A DNA stretch of 37,402 nt from Gammaproteobacteria bacterium (GCA_026195895.1 JAPHRO010000044.1:1-37402); one strand, 5' to 3'; counted from the first letter of the stretch, positions 23,501 through 32,488 are shown. The notes: a model not told the origin generated them from the letters alone. A program made the numbers and translations.

Positions 23501-24556
23501 TCAATTCATAATATCAACTTCGATACCCTTCTCTCTCAACTTATGGGCACGATCATCAATATAACGTTGGAAATTAGCCTGGGTTTTGTAGGCACCGGTT
23601 GCAACGTAATCCATAATTGACTGAATATGGAATGATCTTAAATAAGCTTCGGTACGAAAAACTTCTTCACCTTTTTTATTAAAATAGATCATGCTTGGCG
23701 CATATTGGACATTAAGTTGTTTCGCCCAGTCACGGATTTTCACCTGCTTTCCATCCGGGCGAACTATTTTTTCATCTGACCACATATCCAGCACAGCTAC
23801 ATCGAAAGGTTTAATTAACTCCCTTGATTCCTTGCGCTTTAAAATATCCAGATGTAATTCATCACAGGTCTTACATTCTTTCTGTTCAAACAGCACCAGG
23901 CGGTAATCAGCCCTGGGTTTTTTATCAAAACGATATGGCTGCTTTTCAGTTTCTACTTCACGATGCATCACGCCAGCAGCAGCGGCAGGTGAAACACGTT
24001 CCAGGTAGGAGCGAAAATTTTCTTTTTTATCATGCCGCTCCAGGACATAGTCTAGCGCGGCATTAAATTTACCCGGATGATAATAACCATTGGCTCTTAA
24101 TACTGCTTTACCTTCTTCATTGAAAAATATTAGCGTCGGTGTATACATCACTTTTAATTTTTCGGCAAAGGCTTTTTCTGTTAGTTCAAGCTCGCCCATA
24201 TTGACATCACGATCACCCCAGAGATTTATCGACACTACATCAAAGTTATTGCGCGTTTTTTCAGCGATACTGCGCTGACCAAAATTATCTTCAAATAGTT
24301 TTTTGCAATAGGGACAGCCATCCTGGTAAAAAAACAGCATGAGTCTTTTACCATTTGCCCTGGCCTCGGCAATGTCTTCATTAATATCAAGAAAAGAATT
24401 TTTAAACCAGGCAGGCTGCTCATGATAACCAGGATTCACCATACCCGTTTCCAGCGCACCCTCTTCTTTTGCCTGTACTGATGCAAAGAATGACACCAGT
24501 AAAATGATGGTGAAAATATTAACCAGTTTTTTTACGGGGGGATTTCTTGTTTGCAT
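23501..24556 (-). CDS. Secreted protein with two thioredoxin-like domains
   Basis: This 351-residue protein has a signal peptide (about 1-29, IFTIILLVSFFASVQA) and two thioredoxin-fold domains in tandem. The first has CPYC (81-84) with the cis-proline segment YTPTLIFF (near 138); the second has CKTC (228-231) with YAPSMIYF. Both are SoxW/thioredoxin-2-like, suggesting periplasmic disulfide reduction or rescue. I use the ATG at 24556, with GGAG upstream, because the signal peptide begins there; the longer in-frame extension to 24676 lies inside rluB and has no exported character. The start overlaps the rluB end by 38 nt, so the two are co-transcribed. Confidence 0.85.
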   Translation of the reverse strand: MQTRNPPVKKLVNIFTIILLVSFFASVQAKEEGALETGMVNPGYHEQPAWFKNSFLDINEDIAEARANGKRLMLFFYQDGCPYCKKLFEDNFGQRSIAEKTRNNFDVVSINLWGDRDVNMGELELTEKAFAEKLKVMYTPTLIFFNEEGKAVLRANGYYHPGKFNAALDYVLERHDKKENFRSYLERVSPAAAAGVMHREVETEKQPYRFDKKPRADYRLVLFEQKECKTCDELHLDILKRKESRELIKPFDVAVLDMWSDEKIVRPDGKQVKIRDWAKQLNVQYAPSMIYFNKKGEEVFRTEAYLRSFHIQSIMDYVATGAYKTQANFQRYIDDRAHKLREKGIEVDIMN

Positions 24557-25415
24557 GATTATTTTTACTCCTGCCTGTCCGAGGGGAACGACTGCGCGCT
24601 TTTGGTCTGCCCGCTGACTGCATATAAGCTGCTTTACTTCGTTTAGAGGCATCACTTTCGGCTTGCTCCAGTTCATATTCTAAACCCACCAGTGATGCAA
24701 GTTCGATCACTTTTTTGTCACTGAGTTCTCGGCTTTTTCCAGGACGCTGACTTTTGGTAAGAATGACATTACCATAACGCACACGCATTAAACGGCTCAC
24801 CTTTAGACCGACCGCTTCCCACATCCGGCGTACTTCTCGATTGCGCCCCTCCATCAATACAACATGGTACCAGTGATTGGCACCCTGGCCGCCTGAATCA
24901 ACTATTTCTTCAAATCGCGCCTTGCCATCTTCTAGCTGAACACCCTGAGTCAATTGCTTCAATATTTCATCGCTGACAGTACCCAGGACGCGCACCGCAT
25001 ATTCTCTCTCCATCTGATTCGACGGATGCATAAGACGATTAGCAAGCTCACCATCATCAGTTACCAGAATTAAGCCCGACGTATTTAAATCCAGTCGGCC
25101 TACAGCCACCCAACGACTGTGTTTCAGCCCGGGTAAATTATCGAATATGGTTGGTCGCCCCTCCGGGTCACTCCGGCTGCATACTTCGCCTTCTGGCTTG
25201 TGATACATCAGCACCCGGGGCAATTTTTTGGTGGCATCACGGATAATGATTTTTCGACCACCATGCATGACCACATCGCCAGCTTTAACCTGGTCTCCCA
25301 GCGTGGCAACTTTATCATTAACCTGAATTTCACCCTGCTTAATCCAGATTTCTATCTGACGACGTGAACCAAGTCCTTGCCGCGCCAGTGCTTTTTGTAT
25401 ACGTTCTTTACTCAT
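24519..25415 (-). CDS. rluB: 23S rRNA pseudouridine-2605 synthase RluB
   Basis: RluB converts U2605 of 23S rRNA to pseudouridine. The 298-residue protein has an N-terminal S4 RNA-binding domain (residues about 3-60, IQKALARQGLGSRRQIEIWI) and the catalytic motif GRLDLNTSGLILVT, with the active-site Asp near 112. REVRRMWEAVGLKVSRLMRVRYG is typical of the RsuA branch. A basic Arg/Lys-rich tail follows. RluE and RluF share the fold, but the neighbourhood (yciO, trpS, scpAB, yciK) supports RluB. Confidence 0.93.
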   Translation of the reverse strand: MSKERIQKALARQGLGSRRQIEIWIKQGEIQVNDKVATLGDQVKAGDVVMHGGRKIIIRDATKKLPRVLMYHKPEGEVCSRSDPEGRPTIFDNLPGLKHSRWVAVGRLDLNTSGLILVTDDGELANRLMHPSNQMEREYAVRVLGTVSDEILKQLTQGVQLEDGKARFEEIVDSGGQGANHWYHVVLMEGRNREVRRMWEAVGLKVSRLMRVRYGNVILTKSQRPGKSRELSDKKVIELASLVGLEYELEQAESDASKRSKAAYMQSAGRPKARSRSPRTGRSKNNHANKKSPRKKTG

Positions 25416-25452
25416 AAAATTTTCTAAAACTACTATGGACTATGGTGTCGCC

Positions 25453-26244
25453 ATGAAACAATTAATGCCCCTGCTGTTTCTGTACTTCATCGTCTTTGAT
25501 GCACCTGCAGATGTGACACTCAGCTATAAAACTTTCATCGATAAAAATGGCAGTCAAAATCTTACTTATTCGGTAAAAAATGGAATACTGCGTTTAACTG
25601 AAAATCAGTCCGAGCGGATTAATTTATATAATCAGTCTAAACAGATTTTTTTAAGCATCGACCAGAAAAACGCCAATATATCACGAATCGATAAAAACAT
25701 TCTCAATAAGCGCATTGAACAGCTCAATCAGCAGCGCCTGTCAAAACTGGCGGAAGTTGAAACCGGCCTGAACAAAAAATTGCAAGACATGTCGGACAAG
25801 GAAAAGGAAATTGCCACTGAACTGGTCAATCAGCTCAAATATCCCGAGTTTTATGGTGCACATACCCAGATAAAGGTTATAAAAACCGCTCAAACTAAAA
25901 CCATCAATGAAATTACCTGTGATGTATATGACATCAAACGAAATGACAGCCTGGTAAAACAGGTATGCATGGCCAGCAGAAAATCGCTGGGGATTTCACC
26001 CGGTGATTATGAGGCGTTACGAGATTTCCACCGATTTAACTACAATACCCAGACTCGATTAATGTTGGCTATGGGAAAGACTGATTTCATAGAAATTGAT
26101 TATCAGATGGAAAATATGGATGGCTTACCTCTGGAGATCATCACTATTTCAGACAATAAACCTACGGTGGAACTGTTAATTGACAGCATTACCACCAAAC
26201 GGCTGGATCAAGCCTATTTTGATATCCCAAATTCACAAAACTGA
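25453..26244 (+). CDS. Secreted hypothetical protein
   Basis: I recognise no named family. The protein starts with a signal peptide (MKQLMPLLFLYFIVFDAPA) and is then about 245 residues, with a repeated beta-strand pattern (DVTLSYKTFIDKNGSQNLTYSVKNGILRLTEN) and a coiled-coil-like charged helix around residues 75-120. Two cysteines, in ITCDVYD and VKQVCMASR, are spaced as in a possible disulfide. It resembles periplasmic proteins of the DUF4412 type, but that is a guess. An in-frame ATG at 25435 would put six residues before the signal. It is divergent from rluB with a 37-nt gap. Confidence 0.6.
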   Translation: MKQLMPLLFLYFIVFDAPADVTLSYKTFIDKNGSQNLTYSVKNGILRLTENQSERINLYNQSKQIFLSIDQKNANISRIDKNILNKRIEQLNQQRLSKLAEVETGLNKKLQDMSDKEKEIATELVNQLKYPEFYGAHTQIKVIKTAQTKTINEITCDVYDIKRNDSLVKQVCMASRKSLGISPGDYEALRDFHRFNYNTQTRLMLAMGKTDFIEIDYQMENMDGLPLEIITISDNKPTVELLIDSITTKRLDQAYFDIPNSQN

Positions 26245-26292
26245 ACTACACTAAAAAGATCAAATTACTTTAAATACTCGCTTTGCAGTATC

Positions 26293-27375
26293 ATGAATAT
26301 TAGTACCAAACTGAAAAAAGTCTTATTCAAGCTCAGCAACTCCTATTTTCCTTTCAATAACCTGAGCCCTGAACGTCTGCAGGAAATTGTTAACCATGTT
26401 CGTATCATCGAACTTCAACAGGATGAAATCCTGCAAATCCGTGGTAGCAACCGACAGGACTACCTCTATCTACTGGAAGGACAGATCGATGTTGTCTGCG
26501 AAGGCAGCATTCAGACACTAATGGATCCCGCTGAAACCCAGCGCAGTCCTGTACTACTGCCACTGGAGAATTACAGTTGCAGCATTCTGGCAAAAGAAGA
26601 CTGCATCATTTGTCATGCTAACCGGGATATTCTGGATAGCATTATCGCCTGGGATCACATTGGCCGCGAAGCGAAACAGGCCGTCCAGCATCTCGATATA
26701 ATCCGCAACACACTGGTGTTTAGACGCCTGCCCATCGAATATATAGAAAGCGCTTTTTCCCGTATGAAAAGACGTCACCTGGCAAAAGGAGAGACCATCC
26801 AGGGTGAACAATGCGATGCCTATTATCTGATCCTCTCCGGTAGTGCTGAAGTCCAGCATTTTAATAGCGAGACCCAGAACAATCGTCGCATTACTGAATT
26901 AAGCATTGGCGATATCTTTGGTGATGAAGCAATGGTGTCCTGCAAAAATCAGACAGAAACCATCGTGATGCTCGAAGACAGTGAAGTCCTGATACTGGGA
27001 AAAAGGGACTATGAAGAATTAATTAACCGTCCTTTAGTAAAAACCGTGCAGGCCCGGATTGCGCAAACCATGATTGATAATGGATACCAGCTTCTTGATG
27101 TGAGATTTGCCGAAGAATATGCAGAAAATCGAATTCCAGGTGCCCAGTTAATCCCTCTTAGCGAATTGGCCAGCCGACTCAAGGAACTGAGTAAAAAGCA
27201 GCCCTACATTGTCTATTGCCACTCGGGGCCGCGCAGTGCAGTAGCCGCACTCATACTCAATGAAAATAAATATGAGGCACTGTCACTGGATGGAGGAATT
27301 CGTGACTGGCCACACGAAATAGAGCACTCCAGCCCCAAAGCCAATGTTGTGCCTTTGGCAAAGAAATTCCACTAG
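26293..27375 (+). CDS. Double cyclic-nucleotide-binding domain protein fused to rhodanese
   Basis: This cytoplasmic protein of 360 residues has an unusual arrangement: a first cNMP-binding-like domain (about 22-130), a second, better conserved one (about 142-245, with LAKGETIQGEQCDAYYLILSGSAEV and IGDIFGDEAM), and a C-terminal rhodanese domain (about 250-345). The rhodanese loop is CHSGPRS with catalytic Cys309, so sulfur transfer is chemically possible. There is no DNA-binding HTH. The ligand is unknown: the phosphate-binding cassette of the second domain is only partly canonical (GDIFGDEAMVSCKNQTETI). It is followed by a PilZ gene on the same strand after 145 nt. Confidence 0.8.
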   Translation: MNISTKLKKVLFKLSNSYFPFNNLSPERLQEIVNHVRIIELQQDEILQIRGSNRQDYLYLLEGQIDVVCEGSIQTLMDPAETQRSPVLLPLENYSCSILAKEDCIICHANRDILDSIIAWDHIGREAKQAVQHLDIIRNTLVFRRLPIEYIESAFSRMKRRHLAKGETIQGEQCDAYYLILSGSAEVQHFNSETQNNRRITELSIGDIFGDEAMVSCKNQTETIVMLEDSEVLILGKRDYEELINRPLVKTVQARIAQTMIDNGYQLLDVRFAEEYAENRIPGAQLIPLSELASRLKELSKKQPYIVYCHSGPRSAVAALILNENKYEALSLDGGIRDWPHEIEHSSPKANVVPLAKKFH

Positions 27376-27520
27376 ATATTGTGTATTTCTTCACAAAAAC
27401 TGGATGAATGGCATGGATTTTCAACAGAATTCCTTCTACACTCAAGACGACTTGAAGCCGGAAACATCCAATACTTCCAGCTTGAACTTGCTAATTATTT
27501 TTTCCTAAAACGGGGATTTT

Positions 27521-27814
27521 ATGGCTACTGACTATTCTGAAAAGCGTAACTTTTTCCGCATGAACATGGATTGTAATCTGGAATATTCAATCAATGGATC
27601 CGGCGAAAAGCAGTGTGGCGTGGTGAGTAATCTAAGCGGAGATGGTGTTTCATTCATTGCTGACGAAGCAGTCAATCCAGGCACCGAGGTACACGTTTCC
27701 ATTGCACCTGAAAATAACGTCACACCACCACTTAAAGTCACTATCGAAGTATTACGCTGTGATAACGCAGATGGCAACCGATTTGAAATAGCAGGTAATA
27801 TTACCAAGCGATAA
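27521..27814 (+). CDS. PilZ-domain c-di-GMP receptor
   Basis: The 97-residue protein is a single PilZ domain. Its c-di-GMP binding features are the RxxxR motif (R9-NFF-R13) and NLSGDGVSF, the (D/N)xSxxG motif, both intact. It can therefore bind the nucleotide made by the GGDEF enzyme at 536-1462. An output partner is not visible; such proteins often adjust motility or polysaccharide export. A terminator follows directly. Confidence 0.85.
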   Translation: MATDYSEKRNFFRMNMDCNLEYSINGSGEKQCGVVSNLSGDGVSFIADEAVNPGTEVHVSIAPENNVTPPLKVTIEVLRCDNADGNRFEIAGNITKR

Positions 27815-27823
27815 GAAAGCCTG

Positions 27824-27846
27824 GTCTGGTATTGCAGACTTTTTTT
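27824..27846 (+). terminator. Terminator after the PilZ gene
   Basis: GTCTG (27824-27828) and CAGAC (27835-27839) form a short stem followed by a run of seven T. A second perfect hairpin, CAGCCCT-TCGC-AGGGCTG at 27848-27865, comes right after it without a T tract. Together they separate the gene from the convergent SprA-like gene. Confidence 0.6.
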
Positions 27847-27933
27847 CCAGCCCTTCGCAGGGCTGCGAGCATTATTCCCTTTCAAGAAAATCCAGAATCA
27901 TTAAAAACCGCAGCTGACTAGCTCAATCCTGAA

Positions 27934-28545
27934 TTAAGCGAACAAACTCAAGCTTGAAGATGCCGCTTCTTTGGAACTAAATGCTCGAATGGCTTCGGCA
28001 TTAGCACTGTCACCCTCATTGCTAGTTTCATTTGAGTGTTTTTCAGCCCGGGTAGCGGCTTCCTCCCTGTTCTGCACTGCGATTTCAATCCTGGCCTGTG
28101 CCGCCATCTGAGTTGCATTTGCTGCTACGCGTAGATCCTGGGGTGAAGGTTCTATCGGCGCCAGAGCCGCCTGACGCACTGTTTCTGCCTTAGTTAAACT
28201 GGCTTCGGGATTATTGCTAACTTCAGAAACATCCAGCTGGACTTCGCCACCAATCGCATAAGAGCGACCATCCGGTCCACGCTGAAAAGTATAGCTGGGA
28301 CCACTCAGCACATAAGGCCTGCCAGCCGCAATATGCGCGGCTTCATGCGCTCTGACCTCACGGTCACGCGCTTGCAGTTGTTGCAGAATCTGGTTTTCCT
28401 GCTGACGGATTTTTTGTTCGATTTGCTTATCTTCTTCGGAAGACCCCGAAGATCTGGAGACACTACTGGTATCAATTCGCCGGGGGGAAATAGTAGAAAG
28501 TGGCGAAGTAGAAGATAATTCTTTATGAACACCTGTTTCCATCAT
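27934..28545 (-). CDS. SprA-related putative metalloprotease
   Basis: This protein of about 203 residues matches the SprA-related family (also described as CJM1_0395-type). The core REVRAHEAAHIAAG carries an HExxH (HEAAH), the zinc-protease signature, followed by the conserved YTFQRGPDGRSYAIGGEVQLD. The N-terminal third and the Glu-rich C-terminus are low complexity. I start at the ATG at 28545; a TTG at 28560 would add five residues. No signal peptide is seen. The minus-strand neighbour upstream is a flagellar rod-like protein, and this pairing suggests a joint cell-surface or flagellar role, though proteolysis has not been shown. Confidence 0.75.
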   Translation of the reverse strand: MMETGVHKELSSTSPLSTISPRRIDTSSVSRSSGSSEEDKQIEQKIRQQENQILQQLQARDREVRAHEAAHIAAGRPYVLSGPSYTFQRGPDGRSYAIGGEVQLDVSEVSNNPEASLTKAETVRQAALAPIEPSPQDLRVAANATQMAAQARIEIAVQNREEAATRAEKHSNETSNEGDSANAEAIRAFSSKEAASSSLSLFA

Positions 28546-28597
28546 ATAAACCGGGAACAAAGTTACAATAAAATTAAATTACCAGGAAAAGTCGAGA

Positions 28598-28837
28598 TCA
28601 GGCGCGAATATCAATAATGGTACCGACAACTTCATCGAGTGCTGACACTACTTTTGCTGATGCCTGAACCTGGACTTTATTTTCTTCGAGACCAACCAGT
28701 GAACCAACAAGATCGGTATCCTGTCCAGCCTGATTGAGTTGATCCGCGCTGGCAATATCGGCCGCATTTTGACGCATGCCATCTAAGCCGCGCTGAATAC
28801 CCTGTACCGCACTACTTTGAACTGATAGGACGCCCAT
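28598..28837 (-). CDS. Small flagellar-rod-like protein
   Basis: The 79-residue protein resembles the N- and C-terminal helices of flagellar rod and hook proteins (SVQSSAVQGIQRGLDGMRQNAADIAS at the start, and NKVQVQASAKVVSALDEVVGTIIDI at the end) without the central domain. The ATG at 28837 has GGAG six nt upstream; a GTG at 28840 is not needed. It lies 52 nt before the SprA-like gene on the same strand. No flagellar gene cluster is visible, so it is an orphan homologue. Confidence 0.65.
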   Translation of the reverse strand: MGVLSVQSSAVQGIQRGLDGMRQNAADIASADQLNQAGQDTDLVGSLVGLEENKVQVQASAKVVSALDEVVGTIIDIRA

Positions 28838-28926
28838 CACTTACTCCAGACGTAAAAATACTTAAGTTAATTAATAACATAGATAGGGATGGTATTCAAT
28901 TTTATACAGTACCGTTGATCTTGAAT

Positions 28927-29658
28927 TTAAGAGACTTCGGCCTGAACTTCATCCTCATCCGAATCCTCAGAAAGCTGATATGACGGGGCCTCTGTCGATA
29001 TTTCTGACTCTAATCCAGGCTCGGTTTCCGCCAGCTCCTCGGTCGCAATTCCGGCTTCTGAATGTTCTGTTTCGTCATTGGCAGCCTGGGCTTCTTCGCC
29101 TTCAAGCGCCAATTCAGGATGCATCTTATCCAGATCTTTAATTTCAGACAGGGCCGGTAATTCATCCAGACTCTTAAGATTGAAGTAATCCAGGAACTCA
29201 CGAGTCGTGCCATACATGGCGGGTTTTCCTGGCACATCTTTATGCCCCAGAATGCGAATCCACTCACGCTCGGTCAGTGTTTTTACAATGTGGCTACTAA
29301 CACTAACCCCCCGTATTTCCTCGATTTCACCTCGCGTAATCGGCTGCCGGTAAGCAATCAGAACCAGTGTCTCCAATAATGCGCGCGAGTAACGTGGTGG
29401 TTTTTCTTCCCATAATCGTGCCACCCAGGTTGCATAATCTTCAACAACCTGGACCCGATAGCCACTGGCCACTTCCTTTAACTCAACACCACGCCCCTGA
29501 TAATCCTGCTGCAAAGACTGCAACGCATGGCGTATCTCATCTCGCGACGGACGATCTTCGTCAGCTTCGAATATTTTCTCTAACTGGCGCACCTCCATAG
29601 GATTGTCTGCTGACATCAACAGGGCTTCCAGGATATTTTTAAGTTTCTGTAACTCCAT
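28927..29658 (-). CDS. scpB: Segregation and condensation protein ScpB
   Basis: ScpB works with ScpA and SMC in chromosome condensation and segregation. The 243-residue protein has two winged-helix domains (about 1-80 and 90-165, with RALLETLVLIAYRQPITRGEIEEIRGVS) and a long acidic, Glu/Asp-rich C-terminal tail. It starts four nt after the scpA stop, in the same operon. Confidence 0.95.
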   Translation of the reverse strand: MELQKLKNILEALLMSADNPMEVRQLEKIFEADEDRPSRDEIRHALQSLQQDYQGRGVELKEVASGYRVQVVEDYATWVARLWEEKPPRYSRALLETLVLIAYRQPITRGEIEEIRGVSVSSHIVKTLTEREWIRILGHKDVPGKPAMYGTTREFLDYFNLKSLDELPALSEIKDLDKMHPELALEGEEAQAANDETEHSEAGIATEELAETEPGLESEISTEAPSYQLSEDSDEDEVQAEVS

Positions 29659-29662
29659 AGAA

Positions 29663-30532
29663 TTATTCCAGATTTTGTGGTGTTTCGGCCGCAGTAGCCG
29701 CTTTTACATAAATCGGCGCAAAGGCTTCTGATTGTACCAGATCGATCATGTGTTCTTTGAGCAGTTCCAGCACCGCCATAAAAGTAACCACCACACCGCG
29801 GCGACCGTCTTCGAAAACAAACAAACTGGTAAAGTCGGTGAAAGATTCGGCGGTGACCATCGACAGTACATGGGCCATGCGCGCTCTGACCGATACGGTT
29901 TCTTTCTTGATTTGATGATGCGTGTACATGTCTGCACGTTTTAGCACGTCCTGGAAGGCCAGTAGCAATTCACGCAGATCCACTTCTGCCTCTGGCCGAG
30001 TTTGCTCCAGCGGCGGCAATTCAGCACCAGCGGGGAAAATATTTCGCTCCATACGTGGAATTTCATCAATATTTTCAGCCGCTGTTTTAAAGCGCTCGTA
30101 TTCCTGCAGACGGCGTATCAGTTCGGCTCGTGGATCGTCTTCTTCATCCTGCGATTCAGGACGCGGCAACAGCATACGGGATTTTATTTCTGCCAGCATG
30201 GCCGCCATCACCAGATATTCCGCCGCCAGCTCGAAACGCATTTCCCCCATCATGGCAATGTAGTCCATGTACTGTTTGGTAATGCGCGCGATGGGAATAT
30301 CCAGAATATCCAGGTTCTGGCGTTTGATTAAATACAGCAACAGATCCAGTGGGCCTTCAAAAGCTTCGAGAAAGACTTCCAGTGCATCCGGTGGGATATA
30401 CAGATCTTCCGGCATCACAGTGAATGGCTCACCCTGTACCACAGCAAACGGCATCTCGCCTTGCTGTGGTGGCATGTCCCCCTGCGGATCAGATTCAGCG
30501 TTGAGATCGGTATTGTTAGTGTCTTCGTTCAT
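29663..30532 (-). CDS. scpA: Segregation and condensation protein ScpA
   Basis: ScpA is the kleisin that bridges the SMC heads. The 289-residue protein opens with an acidic disordered stretch, then the family motif FEGPLDLLLYLIKRQNLDILDIPIARITKQYMDY, with the C-terminal winged helix (VVVTFMAVLELLKEHMI) closing the ring. It lies between trpS (six-nt gap) and scpB (four-nt gap). Confidence 0.95.
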   Translation of the reverse strand: MNEDTNNTDLNAESDPQGDMPPQQGEMPFAVVQGEPFTVMPEDLYIPPDALEVFLEAFEGPLDLLLYLIKRQNLDILDIPIARITKQYMDYIAMMGEMRFELAAEYLVMAAMLAEIKSRMLLPRPESQDEEDDPRAELIRRLQEYERFKTAAENIDEIPRMERNIFPAGAELPPLEQTRPEAEVDLRELLLAFQDVLKRADMYTHHQIKKETVSVRARMAHVLSMVTAESFTDFTSLFVFEDGRRGVVVTFMAVLELLKEHMIDLVQSEAFAPIYVKAATAAETPQNLE

Positions 30533-30538
30533 AGGATC

Positions 30539-31756
30539 CTAGCGAGCACTCAGACTCATCACCTTGCGCACTTCTTCAAGGGTAACACGGGCCACATCAC
30601 GTGCCGCCTCACAGCCTTCATCGATTATCGCTTTCACGGCCGATGGATCATCAATATATTCTTTGGCACGTTCGCGAATGGGTTTGATTTCAGCAATCAT
30701 GGCGTCGATTACCGGCTGCTTGCATTCAACACAACCGATGCCTGCAGTTTTGCAACCTTCCTGCACCCAGTCTTTAATCTGATCGTCGGAGTACACCTGG
30801 TGTAACTGCCACACAGGGCACCTGGCAGGATCACCTGGATCGGTGCGGCGGACACGACTGGTATCCGTCGGCATGGTGCGAAGTTTCTTCTCCACCTCAT
30901 CGGGATGCTCACGCAATGAAATGGTATTGCGATAAGACTTGGACATTTTCTGACCATCCAGACCGGGCATTTTTGAAGCTGGCGTCAGCAAGGCCTGGGG
31001 CTCAGGCAGAATGATTTTGCCAGAACCTTCCAGATAACCAAACAGACGCTCACGATCGCCCAGAGAAATATTCTGCTGGGACTCCAGCAGGGCCTGACCT
31101 ACATCCAGCGCTTTCTGATCGCCCTTTTCCTGATAACGTTTACGCAGGTCTTTATACAGCTTGGCATTCTTTTTGCCCATTTTCCTGATCGCCGCTTCGG
31201 CTTTTTCTTCAAAACCCGGCTCTTTGCCGTAGATATGGTTAAAGCGACGCGCCACTTCACGGGTCAGCTCCACATGCGCCACCTGATCCTCACCCACTGG
31301 CACCTGGCCGGCTTTATAGGCCAGAATATCAGCCGATTGCAGCAAGGGATAACCCAGAAAACCGTAGGTCGCCAGATCTTTCTCTTTCAGGGCTTCCTGC
31401 TGATCTTTATAAGTGGGCACTCGCTCCAGCCATCCCAGCGGCGTGATCATCGACAGCAGCAAATGCAATTCCGCATGCTCAGGCACACGGGACTGAATAA
31501 ATACCTTGGCCGCACCGGGACTGACACCCGCCGCCAGCCAGTCGATTACCATGTCCTGGGTCGATTCCGCAATTATGCGCGGATCTTCATAATGGGTAGT
31601 CAAGGCATGCCAGTCGGCAACAAAGAAAAAGCACTCGTATTCGTGTTGCAGGGTTATCCAGTTTTTCAGCACACCATGATAGTGGCCTAGATGTAGCAGG
31701 CCCGTAGGGCGCATGCCGGATAAAACGCGCTGATGTTGCGCAGGAACAGAACTCAA
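30539..31756 (-). CDS. trpS: Tryptophanyl-tRNA synthetase, possible Fe-S cluster type
   Basis: TrpRS charges tRNA-Trp. The 405-residue protein has the class I signatures HLGHY (near 22, HIGH-type) and KMSKS (near 272). It is longer than the 330-residue enterobacterial enzyme. The extra C-terminal part carries C-x21-C-x6-C-x2-C (from RCPVWQ to GCVEC), close to the C-x22-C-x6-C-x2-C motif that binds a [4Fe-4S] cluster in the Thermotoga enzyme. The start is TTG at 31756, with AAGGAGG a few nt before it; the next ATG (31714) would remove the strand leading into the HLGHY motif. Confidence 0.94.
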   Translation of the reverse strand: MSSVPAQHQRVLSGMRPTGLLHLGHYHGVLKNWITLQHEYECFFFVADWHALTTHYEDPRIIAESTQDMVIDWLAAGVSPGAAKVFIQSRVPEHAELHLLLSMITPLGWLERVPTYKDQQEALKEKDLATYGFLGYPLLQSADILAYKAGQVPVGEDQVAHVELTREVARRFNHIYGKEPGFEEKAEAAIRKMGKKNAKLYKDLRKRYQEKGDQKALDVGQALLESQQNISLGDRERLFGYLEGSGKIILPEPQALLTPASKMPGLDGQKMSKSYRNTISLREHPDEVEKKLRTMPTDTSRVRRTDPGDPARCPVWQLHQVYSDDQIKDWVQEGCKTAGIGCVECKQPVIDAMIAEIKPIRERAKEYIDDPSAVKAIIDEGCEAARDVARVTLEEVRKVMSLSAR

Positions 31757-31790
31757 AGTGCCTCCTTAAAGTAAATCAATATGCAAAGGC

Positions 31791-32444
31791 TCACAGGCCA
31801 AATATAAAATACAAAAATCGCTCAATTAACTGAATTAATGGCCAAAGTATCTTGCCCAGAATACCGGTCAACAATAATAACAATATTACCCAGATACCGT
31901 AGGGCTCAATTCGGGAATATTTAAGTGCCGCTGACGCCGACAAAAACCCATGCACTATGCGCCCACCATCCAGTGGTGGCACAGGTATAAGATTAAGCAC
32001 CATCAATACCAGATTGATTTTTATGCCGATATCGGCCATCAGTGCCAGCGCCTGCCCCATACCGGTTTTACCGATTAAATGCGTGGCAAGGGCGAGTAGC
32101 ATAGCCCAAAACAACGCCATTATAAAATTCGATAATGGGCCCGCCATCGCAACGTATGCCATGTGCTGTCGCGGGTGTTGAAAATTTCTTGGATCGACGG
32201 GTACCGGCCTGGCCCAACCAAACATAAAACCTGTGGTGATAACCAGAAGAAAAGGCACAATGACAGTACCAACCGGATCAATGTGCTTCAAGGGATTCAA
32301 GGTTAATCGCCCCTGCAGATACGCGGTTGCATCGCCAAAATACCGAGCAACCATACCGTGAGCCACTTCATGCAAGGTAATCGCCAGTATGATTGGCACA
32401 GGTAAAATGGTGAAATAATAAAGTAACTGGATATCTTGTTTCAT
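31791..32444 (-). CDS. Site-2-protease-family (M50) membrane peptidase
   Basis: This intramembrane zinc protease has 217 residues and about five transmembrane helices. The zinc-binding HEVAH is near residue 25 and the third ligand motif LNLIPVPPLDGGRI is near 159, so the catalytic set is complete. Members of this short branch lack PDZ domains, and their substrates are not known. It lies 34 nt upstream of trpS and 44 nt after yciO, inside the same operon. Confidence 0.92.
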   Translation of the reverse strand: MKQDIQLLYYFTILPVPIILAITLHEVAHGMVARYFGDATAYLQGRLTLNPLKHIDPVGTVIVPFLLVITTGFMFGWARPVPVDPRNFQHPRQHMAYVAMAGPLSNFIMALFWAMLLALATHLIGKTGMGQALALMADIGIKINLVLMVLNLIPVPPLDGGRIVHGFLSASAALKYSRIEPYGIWVILLLLLTGILGKILWPLIQLIERFLYFIFGL

Positions 32445-32488
32445 TGCTGATCTATGCTGGAATCTAAACTAAGCGAGTGCCGAACATC

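Noticed and set aside
31235-31690. 151-residue plus-strand ORF inside trpS
   Set aside because: Antisense to a conserved synthetase; composition rich in His, Arg and Gln is typical of a shadow frame.
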